A DNA stretch of 11,859 bases, from positions 1 through 11,859 of the forward strand of contig JAGQSI010000031.1 in assembly GCA_020439605.1 (NCBI GenBank). The letters are read 5' to 3'. Made by a program: the position numbers and the translations under genes. The first letter of the stretch is position 1. Each line of letters begins with the position of its first letter. Under the pieces are notes generated by a model. That model searched no databases. It saw nothing but the letters and a program-made list of their open reading frames with translations, and was not told where the DNA came from. Source of the DNA: Acidimicrobiales bacterium (GTDB taxonomy: Bacteria > Actinomycetota > Acidimicrobiia > Acidimicrobiales > Iamiaceae). Shown here piece by piece: positions 6,473 through 11,859 of this stretch.

Positions 6473-6544
6473 GCGCCTCTAGCTCAATGGCAGAGCAATG
6501 GACTCTTAATCCACAGGTTGCGGGTTCGAATCCCGCGGGGCGTA
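6473..6544 (+). tRNA. tRNA-Lys(CTT)
   Basis: The cloverleaf has acceptor GCGCCTC/GGGGCGT, D stem GCTC/GAGC, anticodon stem ATGGA/TCCAC around loop CTCTTAA with anticodon CTT at 6505-6507, and T arm GCGGG-TTCGAAT-CCCGC, with A73 at 6544. It reads AAG lysine codons. Two irregular pairs are present: G1 with U72 at the acceptor end and an A27-C43 mismatch at the top of the anticodon stem. CCA is not encoded. Confidence 0.93.
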
Positions 6545-6550
6545 CAGCTC

Positions 6551-6587
6551 GGAAGCCCCTGCCCATGCAGGGGCTTCCGCCATTTTT
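6551..6587 (+). terminator. intrinsic terminator after tRNA-Lys
   Basis: GGAAGCCCCTGC (6551-6562) and GCAGGGGCTTCC (6567-6578) form a perfect 12-bp stem with a CCAT loop, followed by GCCATTTTT. The T run is on the + strand only, so it terminates the tRNA-Lys transcript; its stem may also slow transcripts arriving from the convergent methyltransferase gene. Confidence 0.92.
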
Positions 6588-6629
6588 CGGCCGATCTTGA
6601 GGCCCCCCTGGATCTCGAAGGTTGTGCTC

Positions 6630-7895
6630 TTAACGTTCGAAAGCGCTTACGACCTCGATGTGGCTGCTGTGACCAAACAAATCAAGGACCGTCGAGCTCT
6701 TGTGTTTGAATCCTTCGTCAACGAGAAGGGACGTATCGCGTCCCAAAGAAGCTGGATCGCATGAAACCAAAACGCACAAGCGTGCCCCGGTAGCACCAAC
6801 TGACTTCACCACCGATGCACCCAGGCCAGAGCGAGCTGGATCCGCCACCACGATCTCTGCTGGAGACGGCCGCCATTTCTCCATGGCTACCTTGATAATC
6901 CGGGCATCTATGTCTGCGAGATTGTGTCTTGCGTCTGAAACTGACGACGCGCTGCGCTCTACACCGACAATCTGACGAACCGAACTGCTCTCGCCGAGTA
7001 CGCCACCGAACAGGCCCACTCCACAGCAAAGGTCCACGAGCCGACCAGATCCTGTCGAGGGGGCTGACGTGGACCCTGATCCCGGTCCAGATTCTTGGTC
7101 GATACCTAACCCAGCACCAGAACCGAACCGGTCGACATAGTCACGCACCACCGACACCAGGGCATCTGCGCCCTGGGCACTGGCCTGAAAGAACGACTCG
7201 GCTGAAACCCGCCAACGCCGGCCTCCGACCTCTTCGTGGAACCACGCCCTTCTACCAGCACGCAGCTCATCGGCACCGACCAGCAATACATCAGATGGTA
7301 CTGAAGAGCCAGCGGCAGACGGACCCACGATGACAAGGCGCTCGGAAGTTCTTGCACCTACCCTGATGGTCACGTTTGCCCCTGGAGCGAACGTGGATGT
7401 TTCCACAATCTCCTGAACCAGCGGATGAGTGATGAGACATCCAGCTATGTGGATTGGATCGTGGCTGCGCCTCCTTCGCAATGAGAAGCGCCCTTCGCTG
7501 TCCGCAACTCCCTTGACCGTGGTTCTCAGGTGATCTGCGGACAGTTTCGGACCCGCGAGCACAGTCGGGTTGTGAACCTTGCCCTGACGTTGAAGAACAT
7601 CTGAGATCAACGACCGGCGCAGCAAGGGCTGAGATGGCTCAGCCACGTGTTGCCAATCACAACCGCCGCATCCATGCGCTACGAGGCCACACGGCGGCTC
7701 GACCCGATGCTTCGATGGGGTCAGCACGTCAACCACAATGGCGCGGGCGTGGTTCTTTCGTTCTTCCACCACCTCAGCTCTGACAACTTCGTCCGGCAAC
7801 GCCCCTGCCACGAATACGACTCTGCCACTGTCCTCACGGGCTATGGCCTCGCCACCAACGGCGAGCGCCGTCGTGGCCAACTCGACGGTAGTCAC
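6630..7895 (-). CDS. TrmA/RumA-family 23S rRNA or tRNA (uracil-5-)-methyltransferase
   Basis: The 421-residue protein has the layout of the RumA (RlmD/RlmCD) group, which methylates C5 of a uridine in 23S rRNA or tRNA using S-adenosylmethionine. Residues 1-60 form a TRAM-like RNA-binding domain. Cysteines 69, 76, 79 (CGLVAHGCGGC) and 153 fit the 4Fe-4S cluster of the family. SAM motif I is LVDLCCGVGLFGG, the ADPARSGLG motif precedes the catalytic region, and the catalytic nucleophile is Cys379 in VSCDPASLGRD. The target uridine cannot be decided from sequence. A 27-residue Gly/Ser-rich insertion (bases 7044-7124) lies just before SAM motif I. The start is GTG at 7895, with TAGGAT 6 nt upstream. 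It diverges from rpe and converges on tRNA-Lys. Confidence 0.9.
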   Translation of the reverse strand: MTTVELATTALAVGGEAIAREDSGRVVFVAGALPDEVVRAEVVEERKNHARAIVVDVLTPSKHRVEPPCGLVAHGCGGCDWQHVAEPSQPLLRRSLISDVLQRQGKVHNPTVLAGPKLSADHLRTTVKGVADSEGRFSLRRRRSHDPIHIAGCLITHPLVQEIVETSTFAPGANVTIRVGARTSERLVIVGPSAAGSSVPSDVLLVGADELRAGRRAWFHEEVGGRRWRVSAESFFQASAQGADALVSVVRDYVDRFGSGAGLGIDQESGPGSGSTSAPSTGSGRLVDLCCGVGLFGGVLGESSSVRQIVGVERSASSVSDARHNLADIDARIIKVAMEKWRPSPAEIVVADPARSGLGASVVKSVGATGARLCVLVSCDPASLGRDTSLLVDEGFKHKSSTVLDLFGHSSHIEVVSAFER

Positions 7896-7900
7896 CGTCG

Positions 7901-7933
7901 CATCCTACTTATCCGTGGCGCCGCCATAGGATG
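7901..7933. promoter_or_regulatory. overlapping divergent promoters of the methyltransferase gene and rpe
   Basis: CATCCTA (7901-7907) and TAGGATG (7927-7933) are a perfect 7-bp inverted repeat with a 19-nt spacer. On each strand it supplies TAGGAT exactly 6 nt before a GTG start codon: - strand 7907-7902 before GTG 7895, + strand 7927-7932 before GTG 7939. These fit -10 boxes of leaderless transcripts. The -35 position of each promoter would fall on the -10 of the other. Confidence 0.55.
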
Positions 7934-7938
7934 AGAGG

Positions 7939-8640
7939 GTGCCGTTAGATCACTCCCCCCGCAAGATCCATATTGCCCCCTCTGTGCTGCCCGCAGATTT
8001 CTCCAAGCTTGGAGACGAGTGCAGGGCTCTCGAAGACGCCGGTGTGGACCGGATCCAATGGGATGTAATGGATGGCCAGTTCGTCCCCAATCTCACCTTT
8101 GGCCCAGACGTCATTGCGGCATGTCGCCGTCACGTACAGGTTCCATTTGAAGCCCACCTCATGGTGAATACCCCAGAGGTCCTCCTGCAGAACTACATAG
8201 ATGCAGGCTGTGAGATCCTGATCGTGCACGCAGAGTCCACGATGCACCTTCACCGCTGTCTGACCCAGGTGGCAGAAGGAGGCGCTCGCGCAGCCGTAGC
8301 GCTCAATCCATCCACACCGATCTCTGCGGTCGAGCACGTCTTGGACCTGGTCGAGATGGTGCTGGTCATGACGGTTAACCCGGGCTTCGGCGGCCAGGCA
8401 TACATCTCAACCATGGAACCAAAGGTTCGCGAGTTGCGGGACCTGATCGTCGAACGGGGACTCGACGTGGATATCGAAGTTGACGGCGGTATCAGCCCAG
8501 ACACCGTTGCCGATGCCGCATCTGCAGGAGCCAATGTTCTCATCGCCGGCAGTGCGCTGTATCGAGATCCACAAGGGTTGGCACACGCGGTGAGCGATCT
8601 GCGTGAACGTGCCGAAGCAGCCCAAGTTGCAGGGCGATAG
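7939..8640 (+). CDS. rpe: ribulose-phosphate 3-epimerase
   Basis: The 233-residue TIM-barrel enzyme interconverts D-ribulose 5-phosphate and D-xylulose 5-phosphate in the pentose phosphate and Calvin pathways. Visible motifs are APSVLPADF (13-21), WDVMDGQFVPN (41-51), FEAHLMV (70-76), the flexible loop NPGFGGQ and VDGGI (181-185). Asp42, His73 and Asp182 match three of the four metal ligands; the fourth, normally the histidine two residues before the first aspartate (HVD or HLD), is Gln40 here. The start GTG 7939 places the conserved APS strand at the usual distance from the N-terminus; GAGAGG is too close to serve as a normal ribosome site, and a TAGGAT box 6 nt upstream suggests a leaderless message. 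It forms a probable operon with the lipoprotein gene 8 bp downstream. Confidence 0.95.
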   Translation: MPLDHSPRKIHIAPSVLPADFSKLGDECRALEDAGVDRIQWDVMDGQFVPNLTFGPDVIAACRRHVQVPFEAHLMVNTPEVLLQNYIDAGCEILIVHAESTMHLHRCLTQVAEGGARAAVALNPSTPISAVEHVLDLVEMVLVMTVNPGFGGQAYISTMEPKVRELRDLIVERGLDVDIEVDGGISPDTVADAASAGANVLIAGSALYRDPQGLAHAVSDLRERAEAAQVAGR

Positions 8641-8648
8641 GTCCAACC

Positions 8649-9089
8649 GTGTGGCGAGCAGTAGTCGGTGGGGTCGCGCTTGTTGCGTTGACTTTGACCA
8701 GTTGCAGTGAGCAACAGGGTTCAACCAAGGATTTCTGTGCTCAGGTCAAGAAGGTTCCCGCCATTGAGTCGGTGCTCAATAGGTTCACGGAATCAGACCC
8801 TGCAGTTCTCAAGGAACGGATCGAAAAGGCCAGCAGCGCGTACCAGGCACTCGTCGATTCCGCTCCGTCGGAGATCAGCGACGACGTCAAGATTCTCGTA
8901 GCGGTGGTGGACGAGACTCTTGATGCTGCAGCGGATAATCCAGATGATCAGATTGCAGCAGCCAACCAACTCCGCAAGGCAATGACGAAACACCCCGATG
9001 CCGAAAAGGCACGGGCCTCGGTTGCGACCTTTGCCGAGAAGAACTGCGGAATTCGCCTAGACCCGTCTCTCACCAAGCCAGGAGATTGA
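8649..9089 (+). CDS. small predicted lipoprotein, function unknown
   Basis: The 146-residue product begins with a short type II signal peptide: W-R, a hydrophobic AVVGGVALVALTL core and the lipobox LTSC, with Cys19 as the lipidated residue. The mature part is helical and acidic, rich in Ala, Asp, Glu and Lys, with two further cysteines, Cys30 (FCAQ) and Cys133 (NCGI), positioned near its two ends so they could form a disulfide that closes a helical bundle. It resembles the many small actinobacterial exported proteins with this FC...C pattern, but I recognise no named domain. Start GTG 8649 follows the rpe stop by 8 bp, so it is probably translated from the rpe transcript. It converges on clpP, with 21 bp between stops. 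Confidence 0.8.
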   Translation: MWRAVVGGVALVALTLTSCSEQQGSTKDFCAQVKKVPAIESVLNRFTESDPAVLKERIEKASSAYQALVDSAPSEISDDVKILVAVVDETLDAAADNPDDQIAAANQLRKAMTKHPDAEKARASVATFAEKNCGIRLDPSLTKPGD

Positions 9090-9101
9090 GCTGGTCTCAG
9101 G

Positions 9102-9113
9102 TGATCTAGATCA
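9102..9113. repeat. 12-bp perfect palindrome at the convergent lipoprotein/clpP ends
   Basis: TGATCTAGATCA at 9102-9113 is its own reverse complement and contains the clpP stop codon (TGA on -, bases 9113-9111). It lies in the gap between two convergent genes but has no loop-forming spacer and no T tract, so a terminator role is doubtful; it may be chance. Confidence 0.3.
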
Positions 9114-9716
9114 GGCGTCAGCGATTGCTGAACGACGAGTGATCACGTTGTCGATGATGCCGTATTCCTTGGCCTCATCTGCGGTGAACCAACGGTCGCG
9201 CTCAGAGTCTTCTTCGATCTGGGCCACGCTTTGACCAGTGTGATCAGAGATTCTCTCGGCCATGAGACGCTTGATGTAGGCCATGCGTTCTGCCTGAATG
9301 GCGATGTCTGAGGCCTGGCCCTGAAAACCACCCGATGGCTGGTGCATCATGATCTGGCTGTGAGGCAGGGCAGAGCGCTTGCCCTTCGCCCCTGCACAGA
9401 GCAGGAACTGCCCCATGCTGGCGGCTAGGCCCATACATACGGTTGCCACGTCTGCGGTAACGAACTGCATCGTGTCGTAGATGGCCATACCGGCGGAGAT
9501 GGATCCGCCAGGGCTGTTGATGTACAGGTAGATGTCCTTTTCGGAATCCTGTCCATCTAGGTAGAGAATCTGAGCGGCGAGCTGATTGGCAATCGTGTCA
9601 TTGACGTCTGTTCCCAAGAACACGATGCGCTCCTTGAGGAGGCGGTTGTAAATATCTGCACCGGGGTCCATACCACCGGGACCTTGAAGGGTCGGGACGA
9701 GCAACGGGTGATCCAT
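9111..9716 (-). CDS. clpP: ATP-dependent Clp protease proteolytic subunit ClpP
   Basis: The 201-residue protein is a complete ClpP, the serine peptidase that forms a double-heptamer chamber and degrades proteins unfolded by ClpX or ClpC. The catalytic triad is Ser100 (GLAASMGQF), His125 (MMHQPSGG) and Asp174 (ERDRWF). NSPGGSI forms the oxyanion-side loop. An open frame continues upstream to 9953, but it runs through the tRNA-Leu gene, so the start is ATG 9716 (GTG 9722 is also possible). TAGCCT at 9730-9725 ends 8 nt before the ATG and no Shine-Dalgarno is seen, suggesting a leaderless message. Many actinobacteria have clpP1-clpP2 pairs and many bacteria have clpX next door; here neither is adjacent. 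Confidence 0.96.
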   Translation of the reverse strand: MDHPLLVPTLQGPGGMDPGADIYNRLLKERIVFLGTDVNDTIANQLAAQILYLDGQDSEKDIYLYINSPGGSISAGMAIYDTMQFVTADVATVCMGLAASMGQFLLCAGAKGKRSALPHSQIMMHQPSGGFQGQASDIAIQAERMAYIKRLMAERISDHTGQSVAQIEEDSERDRWFTADEAKEYGIIDNVITRRSAIADA

Positions 9717-9724
9717 GACCACGC

Positions 9725-9730
9725 AGGCTA
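9725..9730 (-). promoter_or_regulatory. candidate -10 box of clpP
   Basis: TAGCCT on the - strand ends 8 nt before ATG 9716. A 6-bp hairpin (CCCGCT 9743-9748, AGCGGG 9756-9761) lies between this box and the upstream tRNA-Leu and may delimit the tRNA transcript, although it lacks a T tract. Confidence 0.35.
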
Positions 9731-9786
9731 GCGGCGCATCGACCCGCTTCCTGACAGCGGGCCGATGTTTGGTTGCGAATACCGAG

Positions 9787-9860
9787 TGCCGGCGGCGCGA
9801 CTCGAACGCGCACTGGCCAGGACCTAAACCTGGTGCCTCTGCCAATTGGGCTACGCCGGC
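9787..9860 (-). tRNA. tRNA-Leu(TAG) with a short, class-I-type variable loop
   Basis: Acceptor GCCGGCG (9860-9854) pairs perfectly with CGCCGGC, followed by A73 at 9787. The D arm is GCCC...AGGC with one C-A mismatch, the anticodon stem CCAGG/CCTGG encloses loop TTTAGGT with anticodon TAG, and the T arm is GCGCG-TTCGAGT-CGCGC. The anticodon reads CUA and G37 fits a leucine tRNA. The variable region is only 5 nt (CCAGT), whereas bacterial leucine tRNAs normally have a long variable arm. CCA is not encoded. It lies about 70 bp before clpP on the same strand. Confidence 0.88.
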
Positions 9861-10048
9861 GTGGCTATTAAGCGTGAGTGGTAATCGTAGCTCGCGCCCA
9901 GCACCCTCACGCCATGTCAGATCGCCACCTGACTCCTCGCCCCAGCACGGCAATCATCGGCGCCGCAATCGCAACGTGAGCGATCAACTCCCGCTAGCAG
10001 CTTCGCTTCAGTGCGACCCGCCTGTAATGCGGGCCCTCTTCGTGCCCC
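9861..10048. other. intergenic stretch between tRNA-Leu and the D-amino-acid enzyme gene
   Basis: This stretch must hold the tRNA-Leu promoter (- strand TTAATA just upstream of the tRNA is AT-rich enough for a -10) and the region upstream of the + strand aldolase gene. A 5-bp hairpin (CCCGC 10017-10021, GCGGG 10029-10033) is the only clear structure. A 21-codon + frame at 9914-9979 exists but has no support as a gene. Confidence 0.3.
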
Positions 10049-10054
10049 TAAGGT
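10049..10054 (+). promoter_or_regulatory. candidate -10 box of the D-threonine aldolase-like gene
   Basis: TAAGGT ends 9 nt before ATG 10064, and no Shine-Dalgarno is present in the 9-nt gap (CATTCAACG). A transcript starting 1-3 nt before the ATG would be effectively leaderless. Confidence 0.35.
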
Positions 10055-10063
10055 CATTCAACG

Positions 10064-11071
10064 ATGCACATAGATGAGTTGCCAACTCCCGCTCTAGTAG
10101 TAGATCGCGATGTTCTTGAGGCCAACATTGCGCTGATGGGCCAGCGCTGGCCGGGCCGATCGCTTCGCCCTCACGTCAAAGCATTCAAGTCGGTGTCGAT
10201 GGCCCGTCGTCTCGCCGAACTCGGACACGACAGCTTCTGTGCTGCGACCATCAAGGAACTCGCTGGACTTGCGGCCGGTGGGCTCGGCGGGGACCTACTT
10301 CTAGCCAACGAGACCGTGGATCTTCAGCGCCTCAAGACCTTGCTCACAGAACACCAAGATGCTCGCATAACAGTTGCTGTGGACTCCCCCGAGACTGTCT
10401 CAGTTGCTGCACAGGCCGGAATCAAAGAAGTGTTGATCGACGTCAATGTTGGGATGCCCCGTTGTGGATGCGCTCCAGAAGACGCGGGCCCACTCGGCGA
10501 TCTGGTGCGCTCAACCGGAATGACGGTTCGAGGTGTGATGGGATACGAGGGCCATCTCATGACCGAGTCAACGGATCAAGGCGAAAAGGTCGAAGAGGCA
10601 ATGGGGCTATTACTCAAGGCGCACGATGCTGTGGGCGGCGAGGTGATATCCGGCGGCGGCACAGGTACATGGCGAACAAACCAGTGGGTCAATGAACTTC
10701 AGGCTGGCAGTTTCACCTTGATGGACACCGACTACGAGGCGTCTGGCACAGGGTTCTCCAAAGCGCTTTCACTCAGATGCACCATCATCTCCGTCAATCG
10801 CAAGGGTGGATGGGCTGTAGCAGACGGTGGAACCAAGGCGCTCGGGCTGGATCACGGCTTGCCGAGCATCGATGACGGCGAGGTTCTCTATTGTTCTGAC
10901 GAGCACACCATCTTCGCCATGAAAGATGCTGTAGCTCTACCCAAGGTTGGCGAGCGCATCTCGCTGTGGCCGAGCCATGTGGACCCAACGGTCTCACAGC
11001 ACGACAACCTGTGGCTCTGCGATGGGAATGAAGTTGTCGATCGTTGGGCAGTCGACCTTCGAGGCTGGTGA
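10064..11071 (+). CDS. D-threonine aldolase / D-serine dehydratase-like PLP enzyme (fold type III)
   Basis: The 335-residue protein has an alanine-racemase-type N-terminal barrel that starts with LPTPALVVD (6-14) and carries the PLP lysine, probably Lys39, in RPHVKAFK (35-42). The C-terminal beta domain holds the metal motif HVDPT, His305 and Asp307. In characterised members of the family the metal pair is His-x-Asp in D-threonine aldolase and His-x-Cys in eukaryotic D-serine dehydratase, so the motif here favours a D-threonine-aldolase-like enzyme that splits D-beta-hydroxy amino acids into glycine and an aldehyde, although other D-amino-acid lyase activities are possible. No signal peptide is seen, so it is cytosolic. 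It has its own upstream region and converges on rdgB, with 71 bp between stops. Family assignment is firm, substrate is not. Confidence 0.88.
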   Translation: MHIDELPTPALVVDRDVLEANIALMGQRWPGRSLRPHVKAFKSVSMARRLAELGHDSFCAATIKELAGLAAGGLGGDLLLANETVDLQRLKTLLTEHQDARITVAVDSPETVSVAAQAGIKEVLIDVNVGMPRCGCAPEDAGPLGDLVRSTGMTVRGVMGYEGHLMTESTDQGEKVEEAMGLLLKAHDAVGGEVISGGGTGTWRTNQWVNELQAGSFTLMDTDYEASGTGFSKALSLRCTIISVNRKGGWAVADGGTKALGLDHGLPSIDDGEVLYCSDEHTIFAMKDAVALPKVGERISLWPSHVDPTVSQHDNLWLCDGNEVVDRWAVDLRGW

Positions 11072-11142
11072 AACTCCACTCCCCTTCTCAACGAGCTCCA
11101 TCCAGCGACTTGAGGACAATCTCACCACTGGGCCGGGGTGCT

Positions 11143-11745
11143 TCAGAGTTGGGCAACAAGCTCCTCAAGGGCTCTTCCCCTGTGGCTCATGGCGTGCTTT
11201 TCAGCCGCTGTCATCTCACCAAATGTCCGCCCGTCACCTTCTAGCGGCACAAATACCGGGTCATATCCAAAGCCGCCTTCACCGGTTGGAACCAATGAGA
11301 TGGTTCCTTCAACAGTTCCTTTGGCCACCACCTCCGCTCCGTCGGGACGACGCAACACAATTACCGAATGGAATCGAGCGCGTCGCTGAGCCGACGACAT
11401 AGCGCCGGCCTCCACAAGTTCCGCCAAGAGCTTGGAGACGTTGTCCGAGTCAGTTGCGTTCTCGCCGCTATAACGCGCCGAATGAACCCCGGGTTGACCA
11501 TCAAGGGCATCAACCATCAAGCCTGAATCGTCAGCAAGCGCCGCCATTGAGGTTGCCTCAGATATGGCTAATGCTTTGAGCCGAGCGTTGCCCTCAAAAG
11601 TATCGGCGTCCTCGATGATCTCTGGTATCTCCAATGGTCTGGGAACCACCTCGATACGACTACCGAGAATCTCTACCAACTCTGCGGCCTTCTTGGGGTT
11701 TGCCGAGCCGAGAACGACCGGCGAACCCTCGGCGAGGAAACTCAC
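11143..11745 (-). CDS. rdgB: RdgB/HAM1-family dITP/XTP pyrophosphatase
   Basis: The 200-residue protein is the housekeeping enzyme that removes non-canonical purine nucleoside triphosphates (XTP, dITP, ITP) by hydrolysis to the monophosphate and pyrophosphate, preventing their use in DNA and RNA. It shows the substrate-binding loop LGSANPKKAAEL (12-23), the catalytic DDSGL (Asp72-Asp73), LDGQPGVHSARYSG (80-93), GFGYDPVFVP and the C-terminal MTAAEKHAMSHRGRAL. Length matches the family. The start GTG 11745 overlaps the stop of rph by 2 nt (GTGA), so the two are co-transcribed and probably translationally coupled. A neighbouring rph is a common arrangement in actinobacteria. Confidence 0.95.
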   Translation of the reverse strand: MSFLAEGSPVVLGSANPKKAAELVEILGSRIEVVPRPLEIPEIIEDADTFEGNARLKALAISEATSMAALADDSGLMVDALDGQPGVHSARYSGENATDSDNVSKLLAELVEAGAMSSAQRRARFHSVIVLRRPDGAEVVAKGTVEGTISLVPTGEGGFGYDPVFVPLEGDGRTFGEMTAAEKHAMSHRGRALEELVAQL

Positions 11746-11859
11746 GCCCGTTTCTGGGGAGGCGTTGCGAGCGTCGCGCGCTGCAGGGCAACGATCTCTG
11801 AAATCCCCTTGTCCGCAAGAGCGAGCAACGCGTCAAGCTCATCGCGCGAGAACGGTGCT
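11742..11859 (-). CDS. rph: ribonuclease PH, C-terminal end (partial at window edge)
   Basis: Only the last 38 codons lie in the window, reading from the edge APFSRDELDALLALADKG and ending in a run of about twenty residues up to TGA at 11744-11742. This matches the C-terminal helix of RNase PH, the phosphate-dependent exonuclease that trims the 3' ends of tRNA precursors. Length and active site cannot be judged because the rest is outside the window. Its stop overlaps the rdgB GTG start, which supports the assignment because rph-rdgB pairs are common. Confidence 0.85.
   Translation of the reverse strand, partial: APFSRDELDALLALADKGISEIVALQRATLATPPQKRA

Noticed and set aside
6173..6566. - strand frames across the two tRNA genes
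   Set aside because: They are translations of tRNA and terminator sequence in reverse, with no protein character.
9717..9953. N-terminal extension of clpP to 9953
   Set aside because: This part of the frame runs straight through the tRNA-Leu gene, and the extra residues do not resemble ClpP. Conserved ClpP sequence begins close to ATG 9716.
9914..9979. 21-codon frame beginning [16 protein letters not shown]
   Set aside because: The composition looks protein-like, but it stops quickly, has no ribosome site and no continuation in another frame that I can recognise.
1..11859. CRISPR arrays, insertion sequences, prophage or integration sites
   Set aside because: I found no direct repeat arrays, transposase or integrase frames, or duplicated tRNA ends.

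Overview
The window looks like chromosomal housekeeping DNA from a mid-to-high-GC actinobacterium (about 55-58% GC by eye). A free-living, possibly aquatic member of the Acidimicrobiia or a related lineage would fit, but that placement is an inference from protein character (stand-alone long TrpB2, nitrobindin, Fn3 plus DUF4214 protein, secreted coiled-coil M15 peptidase, actinobacterial-style TANNNT -10 boxes). I see no phage, transposon, CRISPR array or defence cluster, and no convincing undescribed multi-gene system.

Layout: (1) a nitrobindin-like gene on + converges on a - strand pair, plsC-family acyltransferase then trpB2, separated by about 60 bp that holds a 9-bp inverted repeat. (2) A + strand gene with one Fn3 domain and DUF4214 repeats starts on top of the plsC start codon. 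A perfect 11-bp inverted repeat resembling a TetR-family operator lies in this divergent junction. (3) An SDR oxidoreductase is followed by a secreted coiled-coil/M15 (VanY-like) peptidase with its own promoter and a strong Shine-Dalgarno. (4) tRNA-His(GTG) and tRNA-Lys(CTT) follow, each with its own terminator. (5) A TrmA/RumA-family RNA methyltransferase (-) diverges from rpe (+) over a 43-bp region with two mirror-image TAGGAT boxes; rpe is followed closely by a small lipoprotein gene. (6) On - lie a tRNA-Leu(TAG) with an unexpectedly short variable loop and a single clpP. (7) A D-threonine aldolase/DSD1-like PLP enzyme (+) converges on an overlapping rph-rdgB pair (-), of which only the last 38 codons of rph are inside the window.

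The genes do not form one pathway. They cover envelope and lipid work (acyltransferase, M15 peptidase, lipoprotein, Fn3/DUF4214 protein), central and amino-acid metabolism (rpe, trpB2, D-amino-acid enzyme), RNA and nucleotide quality control (RNA methyltransferase, rph, rdgB) and proteolysis (clpP). A recurring feature is a TANNNT-like hexamer 6-9 nt before the start codon of genes with no clear ribosome-binding site, which suggests many leaderless mRNAs. The observations most worth checking are the class-I-shaped Leu(UAG) tRNA, the mirror-image divergent promoter, the plsC operator, the unusual start of the Fn3/DUF4214 gene, and substitutions or insertions in rpe and the methyltransferase.
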